From contig CBDIDH010000002.1 in the NCBI GenBank assembly GCA_965277595.1, positions 2,418,001-2,482,000 on the forward strand: DNA of 64,000 bases, read 5' to 3'. Shown here piece by piece: positions 26,312-34,035 of this stretch (position 1 is its first letter; every line of letters starts with the position of its first letter). Position numbers and translations under genes: made by a program. A model generated the notes under the pieces. It was given only the letters and a program-made list of their open reading frames with translations, had not been told where the DNA came from and did no database searches. The DNA is from CBDIDH01 sp965277595. Its GTDB lineage: Bacteria > Planctomycetota > Planctomycetia > Isosphaerales > Isosphaeraceae.

Positions 26312-26667
26312 CGTTGAGAAAGGCTCCTCGGCTCGACGCGTCCGCCGTCGCCCCGGGGGCCGTCGGCAGGCCGGCCCGGTCCGGAATCCCGCCCAAAATT
26401 AGCCGGGATGACAACCGAGCCTCGACCGTCCCTACTCCTATGAGAATCTTAGCTCCCACTATAGACCAAACGCCCCCGGCTCGACAAGCCGGGGTCTGGC
26501 CCAGACAAATGGGCCAGGCATTTGGGTCTCAAGTCACGGTCAACGCTCGACAAAACTTGCGCAATCGACCCTCCGTCCCTCAAGAAATTCACGGAGACCC
26601 TTTGAAATCCCGTGGGCATCCTGTTGACAATGGGCCGAGATTCTTCCGACGCCTCCCGGAGTCCTCC
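26312..26667. other. Divergent intergenic region between dxr and the TlpA-like gene
   Basis: About 356 bases with promoters presumed in both directions. A TTGACA occurs near 26622 but lacks a matching -10 at the usual spacing. TATAGA near 26460 is a weak -10 candidate. No hairpins or repeats stand out. Confidence 0.35.
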
Positions 26668-27783
26668 ATGCGTCCTCGACATTGTTACGGCCCGGTGCTG
26701 CTCTTCGTGTTGATCCTGGCCGGCTGCTCGGCGAGCCCGACTCCACCGGCTCCTGTCGTGGGCAAAGGGTCGGGGGCAAAGAGCAAGGTTCCGGTCAAGA
26801 CGGTCAGCACGTCGGCCGAGTCGTCTCAGGTGCTTGTCCGCAAAGGAGTTCAGTGCTACGAGATGGGAGATCTCCGGTCGGCCGCCCGGTTCCTGGAACA
26901 GGCGATTGTCACCGATCCGACCAACCGACCGGCTCTCTGGCGGCTCGCCATGATCGGCGAGCGAATGGCGATGACCTTCTCGCGTCCTCAAAGCTCGCCC
27001 TTTTATCTCCGTTCGGCCGAGATGATGCGACGCCTTCGCGAGGCCCATCCCGACCTAACTGAAGAGGAAAAAAACTCTCTCCCCAATATCCTTTACAACG
27101 AGGCATGCACTCTGGCCATCAATGGCGAGAGTGCCCGCGCGATCTCCGGCCTCTCGGACGCGATTGACGCCGGTTTCCACGACATCGCTCACATCGAGGG
27201 CGACCCCGAGCTTGACAGCATTCGCCGGTTCCCCGAGTTCCAGCAGGTGACCCGTCGCCTGGAAAAACGGCTCATCCTGGCGATGCTCGCGTCGTCGAAG
27301 CCGATCCGGTTCACTCTTGAGCCGCTCAAGGATCTGGACGGCAAGGCCGTCTCCCTTGCCGATTACCGAGGCAAAATTCTCGTCGTCGACTTCTGGGGAA
27401 CCTGGTGCCCTCCCTGCCGGAAGCAGGTTCCCAACCTCATCGAGCTTGATCGAATTTTGCGTGACAAGGGTGTGACGATCCTCGGCCTCGCTTATGAGAA
27501 CGCGCAGGGCGACGAGGCCCGCAAAGCCGTCAACGCCTTCAACAAGGAGGCTGGCGTCAAATACCCTTGTCTGCTTGGCACCGAGGCCATTCAGAACCAG
27601 ATCCCCAACTTCCTTGGCTATCCGACGACTCTCTTCCTCGACCGTTCTGGAACCGTCCGCCTTCGGTTCTCTGGCTATCAACCGCTTTCCACTCTCGAAA
27701 TCGCCGCCGAGGTGCTTCTCGATGAATCGCGTGGGAACGAGAAAACGGGAAAGGAAAACGCCAAGGGGAAACCCTCTTCGTAG
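26668..27783 (+). CDS. TlpA-like thioredoxin-domain lipoprotein with TPR region
   Basis: 371 residues from the ATG at 26668, which gives a lipoprotein signal ending in the lipobox LAGC. Residues about 50-110 look like TPR helices (KGVQCYEMGDLRSAARFLEQAIVTDPTN). From about 215 there is an AhpC/TSA-Redoxin domain of the TlpA type: LKDLDGKAVSLADYRGKILVVDFWGTWCPPCRKQVP, with redox cysteines Cys247 and Cys250 in WCPPC, then a cis-Pro loop in FLGYPTTLFLD. It should act as a membrane-anchored thiol reductase, for example keeping apocytochrome cysteines reduced; with several CxxCH proteins nearby that is plausible but unproven. Confidence 0.9.
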   Translation: MRPRHCYGPVLLFVLILAGCSASPTPPAPVVGKGSGAKSKVPVKTVSTSAESSQVLVRKGVQCYEMGDLRSAARFLEQAIVTDPTNRPALWRLAMIGERMAMTFSRPQSSPFYLRSAEMMRRLREAHPDLTEEEKNSLPNILYNEACTLAINGESARAISGLSDAIDAGFHDIAHIEGDPELDSIRRFPEFQQVTRRLEKRLILAMLASSKPIRFTLEPLKDLDGKAVSLADYRGKILVVDFWGTWCPPCRKQVPNLIELDRILRDKGVTILGLAYENAQGDEARKAVNAFNKEAGVKYPCLLGTEAIQNQIPNFLGYPTTLFLDRSGTVRLRFSGYQPLSTLEIAAEVLLDESRGNEKTGKENAKGKPSS

Positions 27784-27826
27784 TCGTCGTTGGGTTCGTT
27801 TTCCTGGATCTTGGTTTGTTTTCCAG

Positions 27827-28249
27827 TTACTCGCCAACGACCTTGACCAGCACACGTTTCGGACGTCGTCCGTCGAACTCGCCGTAGAAGACCTGCTCCC
27901 AGGGTCCGAAGTCCAACTTCCCGTTAGTGATTGCGATCACGACCTCGCGCCCCATCACCTGCCGCTTCATGTGGGCGTCGGCGTTGTCCTCGCCGGTGCG
28001 ATTGTGCTTGTAGCGCTGGGGAGACGCATCAAAGGGAGCCAGGCCCTCAAGCCAGGTTTTGTAGTCTTCGTGCAGGCCAGGCTCGTCGTCGTTGATGAAG
28101 ACGGAGGCGGTGATGTGCATCGCATTACACAAGACAAGCCCTTCCTGAACGCCGCTCTTTCGGACGATCGCTTCGATTTGAGGGGTGATGTTCACAAACC
28201 CCATGCGCGCTGGAATGTTGAATGTGAGGTATTCGGTATGTGAGGTCAT
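27827..28249 (-). CDS. yjbQ: YjbQ/UPF0047 family protein
   Basis: 140 residues from the ATG at 28249; the frame upstream is Pro/Arg-rich and discarded. It matches the YjbQ family over its whole usual length: NAMHITASVFINDDEPGLHEDYKTWLEGLAP, then HNRTGEDNADAHMKRQVMGREVVIAITNGKLDFGPWEQVFYGEFDGRR. Several conserved His/Asp/Glu suggest a metal or phosphate site. E. coli YjbQ has a weak thiamine-phosphate synthase activity; the true role is unknown. It converges with the TlpA-like gene and lies 28 bases downstream of mfnB, so the two are probably cotranscribed. Confidence 0.93.
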   Translation of the reverse strand: MTSHTEYLTFNIPARMGFVNITPQIEAIVRKSGVQEGLVLCNAMHITASVFINDDEPGLHEDYKTWLEGLAPFDASPQRYKHNRTGEDNADAHMKRQVMGREVVIAITNGKLDFGPWEQVFYGEFDGRRPKRVLVKVVGE

Positions 28250-28277
28250 GTTCGGCCTTGTCGCGGGTCTCTTCGGT

Positions 28278-28967
28278 TCAAATCCTCGCGGCGAGTCGGG
28301 CGAGCTCGGCGACTCGGGCGGGATCAACCTCGGCCTCGCGGTCGCCTCGGGAACACGCCGCGCCGCGGACGGCGACGACGTCGGGGCGGAGCGAGGCGAG
28401 CCGGGCGATCGCCGGGGCGTCGAGGCCGCCGGCAAGCGCCGTGAGTCGACCGCCGGATCGGGCGCGGTCAAACCATTTCAACCAGGAAAGATCGACGGGG
28501 CTCGGCCGCGACTTGTCCCAGGTGTCGACGAGGACCCCCGCGCAGTCGTCGCAGGCGAGCGCCGCATCGACAACGTGGTCAGGGGGTGGCGCGTCCGCCA
28601 GCCGCCAGTCGGCATAAGCGACGGCGACCCACGACGGCCCCTCGCCAAACCGTCGACGGAGCCGCGACCATGACTCGGCCCAGCCCGAGCCGGTTCCCGT
28701 GCCGGCCAGGCCGAGTTTACGGAAGGCAAAACCCTGAAATCGCGACGGATCGGGCCGATCGTTCTCGTCCCACTCATCAAGTTCCCCAAGCGCGACGCTG
28801 ACCGGCGTGCCGGGAGGAACCGCGGCGAGAACCTCGGCCCAGACGCGGTAGTCGGCACGTCCGAGCGGCCCGCGCGCGGGTTCCTTCACATCGATGAAGC
28901 CCGCGCCCCCCTCGACCGCGGCTCGGGCTTCCGAGGCCGATCGGACGCTGACCAGCAAGCTCGCCAC
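28278..28967 (-). CDS. mfnB: (5-formylfuran-3-yl)methyl phosphate synthase, MfnB family
   Basis: 229 residues. The N-terminus LLVSVRSASEARAAVEGGAGFIDVKEPARGPLG is the signature of MfnB (formerly DUF556), with the Schiff-base-type lysine equivalent at Lys28. A second family block, GVLVDTWDKSRPSPVDLSWL, contains the other conserved Lys. MfnB condenses two glyceraldehyde 3-phosphates to the furan precursor of methanofuran. In planctomycetes and methylotrophs it accompanies the tetrahydromethanopterin/methanofuran formaldehyde-oxidation pathway, whose other genes are not in this window. Upstream of yjbQ and downstream of an exonuclease gene in a tight leftward run. Confidence 0.9.
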   Translation of the reverse strand: MASLLVSVRSASEARAAVEGGAGFIDVKEPARGPLGRADYRVWAEVLAAVPPGTPVSVALGELDEWDENDRPDPSRFQGFAFRKLGLAGTGTGSGWAESWSRLRRRFGEGPSWVAVAYADWRLADAPPPDHVVDAALACDDCAGVLVDTWDKSRPSPVDLSWLKWFDRARSGGRLTALAGGLDAPAIARLASLRPDVVAVRGAACSRGDREAEVDPARVAELARLAARI

Positions 28968-28991
28968 GGGCGACCTCCTCTCGATCTCCGC

Positions 28992-29798
28992 TCAGGAGAT
29001 CACTTCGTACCAGCGGACCCGGTCAAGCCGAAATGACTTTTCCAGCGCATCGAGATGACAGTATGCGATCAGATAAGCGGTTCCGCCGCGACGCGTGAAC
29101 GCCCTCGGGGTGACTTCGCGCGGCGCCTTGCCGCGTGTCCCCCCTTCATACTCCATGCGAACCTTACGCCCGGCCGAGATCGCGCCGGCGATCGCGTCCC
29201 AACCGCTCGGCACCGGCGCCGGTCGATCCGACGCTCTGATCGGGTAAGAGACGAGCGATTCAAGCGGCTCGTCAAACCCTCGGAGCGCGAGCCAGAGCCC
29301 CTTGACTCTGAGGCTATCGGCGAGCGCGCGGTGGGAGCCCTCGGGGTCGAGGTCAAGAGCCCTCGCGATGGTGTCAAGGCGATGATTTCCCAGCCCGGGT
29401 AACTTCTTCCGCGTCAGCGCGAGCGTGTCGACAACCTCATGCCCGGGGGGGGCCCAGCCTAGCCTCGCCAGTTCGCAGCCGACAAACCCAGCGTCAAACC
29501 AGGCGTTGTGCGCCAGCAAGGTTGTCGTCGCGGGATCGCCCAGAAATTCGAAGAAGCAGGGCAAGACCTCACGCGCGGACGGCTGGCCGACAAGGTCTAG
29601 ATTCGAGATTCCATGAATCGCCCAGGCCCGTTCGGGAACAGAGCGACCGGGATTCACGAGCCGTTCAAACCGACCCAGCTCGACCCCATCGGCATCGAAC
29701 CGGACCGCGCCAATCTCGACGATCCGGTCCGACTCGGCCTGAAGACCGGTCGTCTCCAGGTCGAACGCGAGGAATTCCCTCGGTCCCTCGACCCTCAT
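28992..29798 (-). CDS. DnaQ-like 3'-5' exonuclease fused to a WYL domain
   Basis: 268 residues from the ATG at 29798; a GTG at 29834 is possible but has its purine run too close. Residues about 8-175 form a DEDDh exonuclease: FDLETTG (Asp, Glu), a second Asp in HNAWFDAGF, and the HRALADS block with catalytic His and last Asp. Residues about 195-268 look like a WYL domain (AGRKVRMEYEGG, EVTPRAFTRRGGTAYLIAYCHLDALEKSFRLDRV). WYL domains sense ligands or nucleic acid and often control DNA-repair or defence proteins. It could be a repair or proofreading nuclease gated by the WYL domain (inference). Confidence 0.82.
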   Translation of the reverse strand: MRVEGPREFLAFDLETTGLQAESDRIVEIGAVRFDADGVELGRFERLVNPGRSVPERAWAIHGISNLDLVGQPSAREVLPCFFEFLGDPATTTLLAHNAWFDAGFVGCELARLGWAPPGHEVVDTLALTRKKLPGLGNHRLDTIARALDLDPEGSHRALADSLRVKGLWLALRGFDEPLESLVSYPIRASDRPAPVPSGWDAIAGAISAGRKVRMEYEGGTRGKAPREVTPRAFTRRGGTAYLIAYCHLDALEKSFRLDRVRWYEVIS

Positions 29799-29982
29799 CG
29801 GCGACGCCTTTCGTCCTGGAGTAGACCCTCGCACACCTCACCCATTATGAACGATCCTTTCCACGCTCGCAATCGAGCAATCCAGGCGCGCGAAGTCGTT
29901 CTTCGGTTGCGGATTCTGGTCGGCCGGGCCGATCTCCAGAATGACCGTTTATCCGCAATCCACACTGCCGCGACCCCATCTG

Positions 29983-30471
29983 ATGCGTGCGTTTCTTCTT
30001 TGCGTGATGGTTCTGATTACGTTGGCCACCCTGGGCTGCGTCTCGGTCGCGCCTGAGCCGGCTCGGTCGTCGCCCTCGAAGCTGGGAACGATTGACGCCC
30101 TGATCGCGGCTCACAATCGCGAACGCAGCCGAGCGGGTCTGACTCCGTTGACGTCCAGTTCACTTCTGACCCAGGCCGCGCAAAGGCATGCGGAAGACAT
30201 GGCCGCGCATCGCCGGATGTCGCACCGGGGAAGCGATGGCTCCTTGCCCTCGCGTCGCATTGAACGCATGGATTATGAATATCAGGCGATGGGCGAAAAC
30301 GTCGCCGCGGGCCAGCCGGATGTCGCCTCGGTGATGAACGACTGGATGCACAGCCGGGGGCATCGACGGAACATCCTCGGGAAATTCACCGAGATCGGCG
30401 CGGCTTACGCAACCGATGCACGCGGTACGCCCTATTGGTGCGTTACATTCGGAACACCCATGATTCACTGA
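29983..30471 (+). CDS. CAP/SCP-domain lipoprotein
   Basis: 162 residues from the ATG at 29983, giving a lipoprotein signal ending in TLGC. The rest is a bacterial CAP (SCP/PR1) domain, with LIAAHNRERSRAGLTPL, QRHAEDMAAHRRMSH, MGENVAAGQPD, MNDWMHSRGHRRNIL and GTPYWCVTFG. The His/Glu set of the CAP cavity is present. The function of bacterial CAP proteins is largely unknown; cell-wall or extracellular roles are proposed. It is followed after about 100 bases by another small lipoprotein gene in the same direction. Confidence 0.93.
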   Translation: MRAFLLCVMVLITLATLGCVSVAPEPARSSPSKLGTIDALIAAHNRERSRAGLTPLTSSSLLTQAAQRHAEDMAAHRRMSHRGSDGSLPSRRIERMDYEYQAMGENVAAGQPDVASVMNDWMHSRGHRRNILGKFTEIGAAYATDARGTPYWCVTFGTPMIH

Positions 30472-30568
30472 TCTGCGACCGGGCCGGTTCGGGTCGGGTA
30501 TGTTTGTCCTGATGGGCCACTGCTCGCCACGATCGGCGGGTCGTCGGTCCGAAAGGACATACAACACC

Positions 30569-30919
30569 ATGAGCGGAACGCGCAAGACAGTCCAGGTCGT
30601 CACCTCTCTGGCCCTCGCTCTTGGCGTCGCCGGTTGCAAGAGCACCGCGCAGCGACAGGTTGCCCTGGCCCCCGAACCTGCCCTGAACGGGCCGGTCGAA
30701 CCCGGCACCTCGGTGGTCGAGGTCCCCGCTCGCCCCGCGTCGTCGGTTACTTTTGTGGATCGCCACCCGCTGCTCTCGAAACCGCGCGACTATTATGACA
30801 ACTCGGGTAAAAACAAAGTTGTCAAGGCCGCCGCGGCCACGGTGATCGGCATTCCCGCAGGGCTTTTTGGCGAGCTCAAGCAAATCGTCGTCGGCGCTCC
30901 GCAACCCGCGAAGTATTAA
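30569..30919 (+). CDS. Small hypothetical lipoprotein
   Basis: 116 residues from the ATG at 30569, with GAAAGGA about 12 bases upstream. The signal sequence VVTSLALALGVAGC ends in a lipobox. The mature part is a Pro/Val-rich linker, then HPLLSKPRDYYDNSGKNKVVKAAAATVIGIPAGLFGELKQIVVG, whose hydrophobic stretch (about 90-105) might touch the membrane. The pattern recurs in planctomycete small lipoproteins, but I cannot name the family. Confidence 0.75.
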   Translation: MSGTRKTVQVVTSLALALGVAGCKSTAQRQVALAPEPALNGPVEPGTSVVEVPARPASSVTFVDRHPLLSKPRDYYDNSGKNKVVKAAAATVIGIPAGLFGELKQIVVGAPQPAKY

Positions 30920-30971
30920 GATCGAGATTTCGATGCGCTCAGGATGTCCGCAAGCTCTGGCCGAGTTAAAC

Positions 30972-31307
30972 TCACCAGCGCGGCGGTCGTCCCAAGGCGT
31001 GATCGATGCGATGCTGAAGCCGGTTCAGCGGCGGTTCGCGGAAGTCAGCGGCCGACGTTGACGCCGCGGACATCGACGATGCGTTGAACAGGGAATCCAG
31101 GTTCACGTGTCCATAACTGCCCGTGTAACGCGGAGCGCTTCCGAAGTGGGGCCTGGAGCCAGATGCCCCACCGCTTCGACCTCCTCCCGAATGACCTCCA
31201 CCGTGTCCGCCGCCCCCACTTTTCGCCTGAACCGTCGCCGGGTCAAGCGTGGCGAGGGCGGCAAGAATCACGAACGTTTTCGCAATCGTTGATCGTCGAG
31301 GTCCCAT
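30972..31307 (-). CDS. Small secreted Gly/Ser-rich protein
   Basis: 111 residues from the ATG at 31307; an ATG 12 codons earlier is an alternative. A signal peptide (AKTFVILAALATLDPATVQA) is followed by a GGGGHGGGHSGGGRSGG low-complexity segment and a short tail with NRLQHRIDHALGRPP. Similar short Gly/His-rich exported proteins are frequent in this lineage. No function can be assigned. It converges with the small lipoprotein gene. Confidence 0.6.
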   Translation of the reverse strand: MGPRRSTIAKTFVILAALATLDPATVQAKSGGGGHGGGHSGGGRSGGASGSRPHFGSAPRYTGSYGHVNLDSLFNASSMSAASTSAADFREPPLNRLQHRIDHALGRPPRW

Positions 31308-31402
31308 CCTTGACCCCCCCCTCGAAGCTCGCATGAGTTCCAAGTCGAGAATCCTTCCCTCAAGCTCACGACACGAGACCTGTCTCGGACGTTCGACCGT
31401 GA

Positions 31403-32224
31403 TTACTCGGTCACGTCGATGCGCGTCTTGTAACCCTTCAACGCCGGCAAATTCTCTAGCGCATTGCGGATCGCGCGTTTTTGCCAGAATCGGTTCACGC
31501 GAGCGAGCAGGGTCACCTCGCGGCCGACGACCCGAAGTTCGTACGACTTCAACGACGTGCCGAGATTCTCGCGAATCTGCGTATCGATCCGAGCCCGGAT
31601 GGCGTCGTCTTCCTCGGCGTCAACCCGCGGCACGACCGTTACCGGCCCGCGACCTCGACCGACTGGCGAGGGGGACAGAAGTCGGCCGAAAAGGCCGCCG
31701 GTTCGTCGCGGCCTGGGCGCCATCGACGACTCGGCACGTGTGCCACGCAATACGGAGGCGGGCGGAGAAACCGTTGACTTTTCGTCTCCAGTGGGGACCG
31801 ATTCCAGCGTCAGCGGCGGCCGACCGTCGGGTCCGAGTGTCTCCGATCCGATCGTCAACGATCTCGGACCGGCGGGGATCGGCGGCGGGAGAATCTCAGT
31901 GTCAGTAGCCGCCCCGGCAGGTCCGACAATCGCGGGCTGTCCGGTCTCGACCGGCGCCGGATCGCGGGCGATCGAGGCGCGTCGGCCGGGTTGAATCCGC
32001 TGTCGAGGCCGGGGCGTGGTGAGCCCGGGGACAACGAGAACGGCACCGTTATCAACCGCGGGTGCCGGGCGGGCCTCGATGACCTTGGGAAGCTCGGCAG
32101 AGCCGGAATCCGCATCCGAACCGGCCACGGAGGGCGGCGTCAACTCGGGGCCGTCATCCCCATTGGCGAACGAAAAAGCCGTTGAAATCAGCAGGCCGGC
32201 AGCGGCCGGCAAGAGTTTCCGCAT
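31403..32224 (-). CDS. Secreted BON-domain protein
   Basis: 273 residues with a signal peptide (LLPAAAGLLISTAFSFANG). About 170 residues of Pro/Gly/Ala-rich, probably disordered sequence follow. The last ~65 residues (DDAIRARIDTQIRENLGTSLKSYELRVVGREVTLLARVNRFWQKRAIRNALENLPALKGYKTRIDV) form a BON domain, the phospholipid- or envelope-associated fold of OsmY. It is probably periplasmic and binds envelope components. 106 bases separate it from the HTTM gene. Confidence 0.85.
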   Translation of the reverse strand: MRKLLPAAAGLLISTAFSFANGDDGPELTPPSVAGSDADSGSAELPKVIEARPAPAVDNGAVLVVPGLTTPRPRQRIQPGRRASIARDPAPVETGQPAIVGPAGAATDTEILPPPIPAGPRSLTIGSETLGPDGRPPLTLESVPTGDEKSTVSPPASVLRGTRAESSMAPRPRRTGGLFGRLLSPSPVGRGRGPVTVVPRVDAEEDDAIRARIDTQIRENLGTSLKSYELRVVGREVTLLARVNRFWQKRAIRNALENLPALKGYKTRIDVTE

Positions 32225-32330
32225 GGGCGTGGCCCCTCTCGCAGGTCAGTCCAAATCCCGGTTGTGGTCGTCAAAGATCGCGACCTATCGAAATTCTTCG
32301 GGCGGCGGATGTCGTTCCCTGTAATTTATT

Positions 32331-33344
32331 TCAGGAACGCGACCTGTTTTTCTTGGTCCGAGCGTATCCGACTGCGTGCGGCCCTCGCGCGGCTTGCGCG
32401 GGATCGACGCGATCGGGCCGTTGCGCGGCCTCGGTTGTCGCGTGGCTCGACCAGCGCCAGGGATTCACGATGCGCGTCAACGCGGCGAACTCTTCGGGCG
32501 TGAGAAAGAGGAGGTAACAGGCGGTCGTCAATTCGCCAAAGAGGGGAACGTTGATCATCAGCATGATCCCGCCGTGCATCGCCAGGCCTCCCGCGATCAC
32601 CCAACCGCGCGTTGGTCGGAACCAGATCAAGAACGGAAGGCTGAGTTCCAGAATCAGGGCGCTGCTGGAGAGCATGTTCAGAAGGACCGGAAACCGCGAG
32701 AGGCCGGTGAGCGGGAATCGGATCACTTCGGGGTTGTTCAGGATGTAATGCAGCGAGGTCCCGTCGAGCCAGGTTGAGCCGTGGCATTTCAGAATGGCCG
32801 TGTTGAAGTAGATCAAAGCCATTTGCCACTGAATGAGTCGCTGCGCCCAGGGGATGATGATCGGCTCGGCAACCGTCCCCCGGCGACGCGCGAGACGTCG
32901 AGCGTCGAGCGAATACGCGGCTCCGCAAGGGCTGAGCATCAGGCAGAAGAGAAAGATGATCAGCAGGTTATCTGGCCCGCAGTTCGTCGGGATGTTTCGG
33001 TGGTGGATCGAGAGCATGCCGCCGTAAAGGAGAATGCTCATCAGGCGAGTCCGCCAGCCGAGCGTGAAGAGCGCGGCGACCCCGGCCGTCGCGGCGACGA
33101 AGACGCTGACAGAGACAGGATCTTGCACGTACTGAAGCGGTGAGAATCGCAATGGACCGGCCAGTTCCCGAGCCTCGGTGCCGGTCAGGATGCCCTGGTC
33201 AGTCAGCCAGTAATCCAGGTCGACGGCGATCATCGCCAGATGCGCCAGGGTCAAGACGCCGATGAGGATTCGAAAGACGCCGAGCGGACGCGCGGAGACA
33301 GGTTGGAACCAGAACGCGTTCCAGGCCCGGACCGGGGCGATCAT
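32331..33344 (-). CDS. HTTM-domain membrane protein (vitamin K carboxylase N-terminal-like)
   Basis: 337 residues with at least four strong membrane helices. The HTTM hallmarks are visible: RPLGVFRILIGVLTLAHL at the N-terminus, DYWLTDQGIL, TLGWRTRLMSILLYGGMLSIHHRNIPTNCGPDNLLIIFLFCLMLSPCG, and WAQRLIQWQMALIYFNTAILKCHGSTWLDGTSLHY. The domain resembles the membrane part of gamma-carboxylases, but bacterial homologues lack proven activity. Its ATG overlaps the stop of the upstream gene by four bases (ATGA), so the two proteins are probably made together and may form a membrane complex. Confidence 0.92.
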   Translation of the reverse strand: MIAPVRAWNAFWFQPVSARPLGVFRILIGVLTLAHLAMIAVDLDYWLTDQGILTGTEARELAGPLRFSPLQYVQDPVSVSVFVAATAGVAALFTLGWRTRLMSILLYGGMLSIHHRNIPTNCGPDNLLIIFLFCLMLSPCGAAYSLDARRLARRRGTVAEPIIIPWAQRLIQWQMALIYFNTAILKCHGSTWLDGTSLHYILNNPEVIRFPLTGLSRFPVLLNMLSSSALILELSLPFLIWFRPTRGWVIAGGLAMHGGIMLMINVPLFGELTTACYLLFLTPEEFAALTRIVNPWRWSSHATTEAAQRPDRVDPAQAARGPHAVGYARTKKNRSRS

Positions 33345-33907
33345 GGCCGCACCTCGCCGATTGTCTTGAACCGATACGTCCCGAGTACCCAGGGTTGTCT
33401 CGGTTCGGGCAGATCGTTCGCGAGTTCGCCGGGGGGCGGGCAGGGACGCGATCGGAAGACCAGTCGGACGTCGACCGGAAAGGCGTTGGCCGGCACGCCG
33501 AGGCTACGCACTACATGGCGGGCCGCGAAGGTCCGGTTCATGCCGAGCGAGGGGTCGTCGCCCGCCAGGTTCATCGCGAACTTCGGATGCCGATACCTTG
33601 GGATCGCCTGCCAGACGCTGTAATCGGCCTGTTTCGGAAAGGCGAAGTTGTACTGAACGCCGCGAATATCGATCGCCTCGGCTTCCAGTTCCAACACGCT
33701 TCGAGGAGGGTCGGGGCTGAACATCCCCCAGTATTGCCAGAGCCCCAGCGGCACGATGTAATAACTGACGGCATCAAAGGCCCAGGTCTTGAGCGGGCAG
33801 GTCGGCAAGACCCAGACGGCCGTCGCGCTGAGGTGGACGACCAGAAAGGCCGAGACCAGTACTTTTCTCGCCGTCCAGCCCCATCCCAGTGGCCAAGCCT
33901 GATCCAT
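33341..33907 (-). CDS. HTTM-associated single-span membrane protein
   Basis: 188 residues from the ATG at 33907, which has GGAGGA nine bases upstream. A membrane helix covers about 15-37 (KVLVSAFLVVHLSATAVWVL). It is followed by LGLWQYWGMFSPDPPRSVLELEAEAID, a Trp/Phe/Pro motif typical of proteins coded next to HTTM genes (DUF5819-like), then a soluble beta-rich domain ending near TYRFKTIGEV. Overlap with the HTTM gene points to a two-subunit unit. Activity is unknown. Confidence 0.8.
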   Translation of the reverse strand: MDQAWPLGWGWTARKVLVSAFLVVHLSATAVWVLPTCPLKTWAFDAVSYYIVPLGLWQYWGMFSPDPPRSVLELEAEAIDIRGVQYNFAFPKQADYSVWQAIPRYRHPKFAMNLAGDDPSLGMNRTFAARHVVRSLGVPANAFPVDVRLVFRSRPCPPPGELANDLPEPRQPWVLGTYRFKTIGEVRP

Positions 33908-34035
33908 CCGGCTTCCTCCGTTCCGATCGCACCAATATCGGGCGCGCCGGACTTTAGGAAAACTCGCCGGATCGGTCAATTCGAGTTCATCACCGGCTCG
34001 GCGGACTTTGCGAACGTCTGTCCCACGATCGCCCG

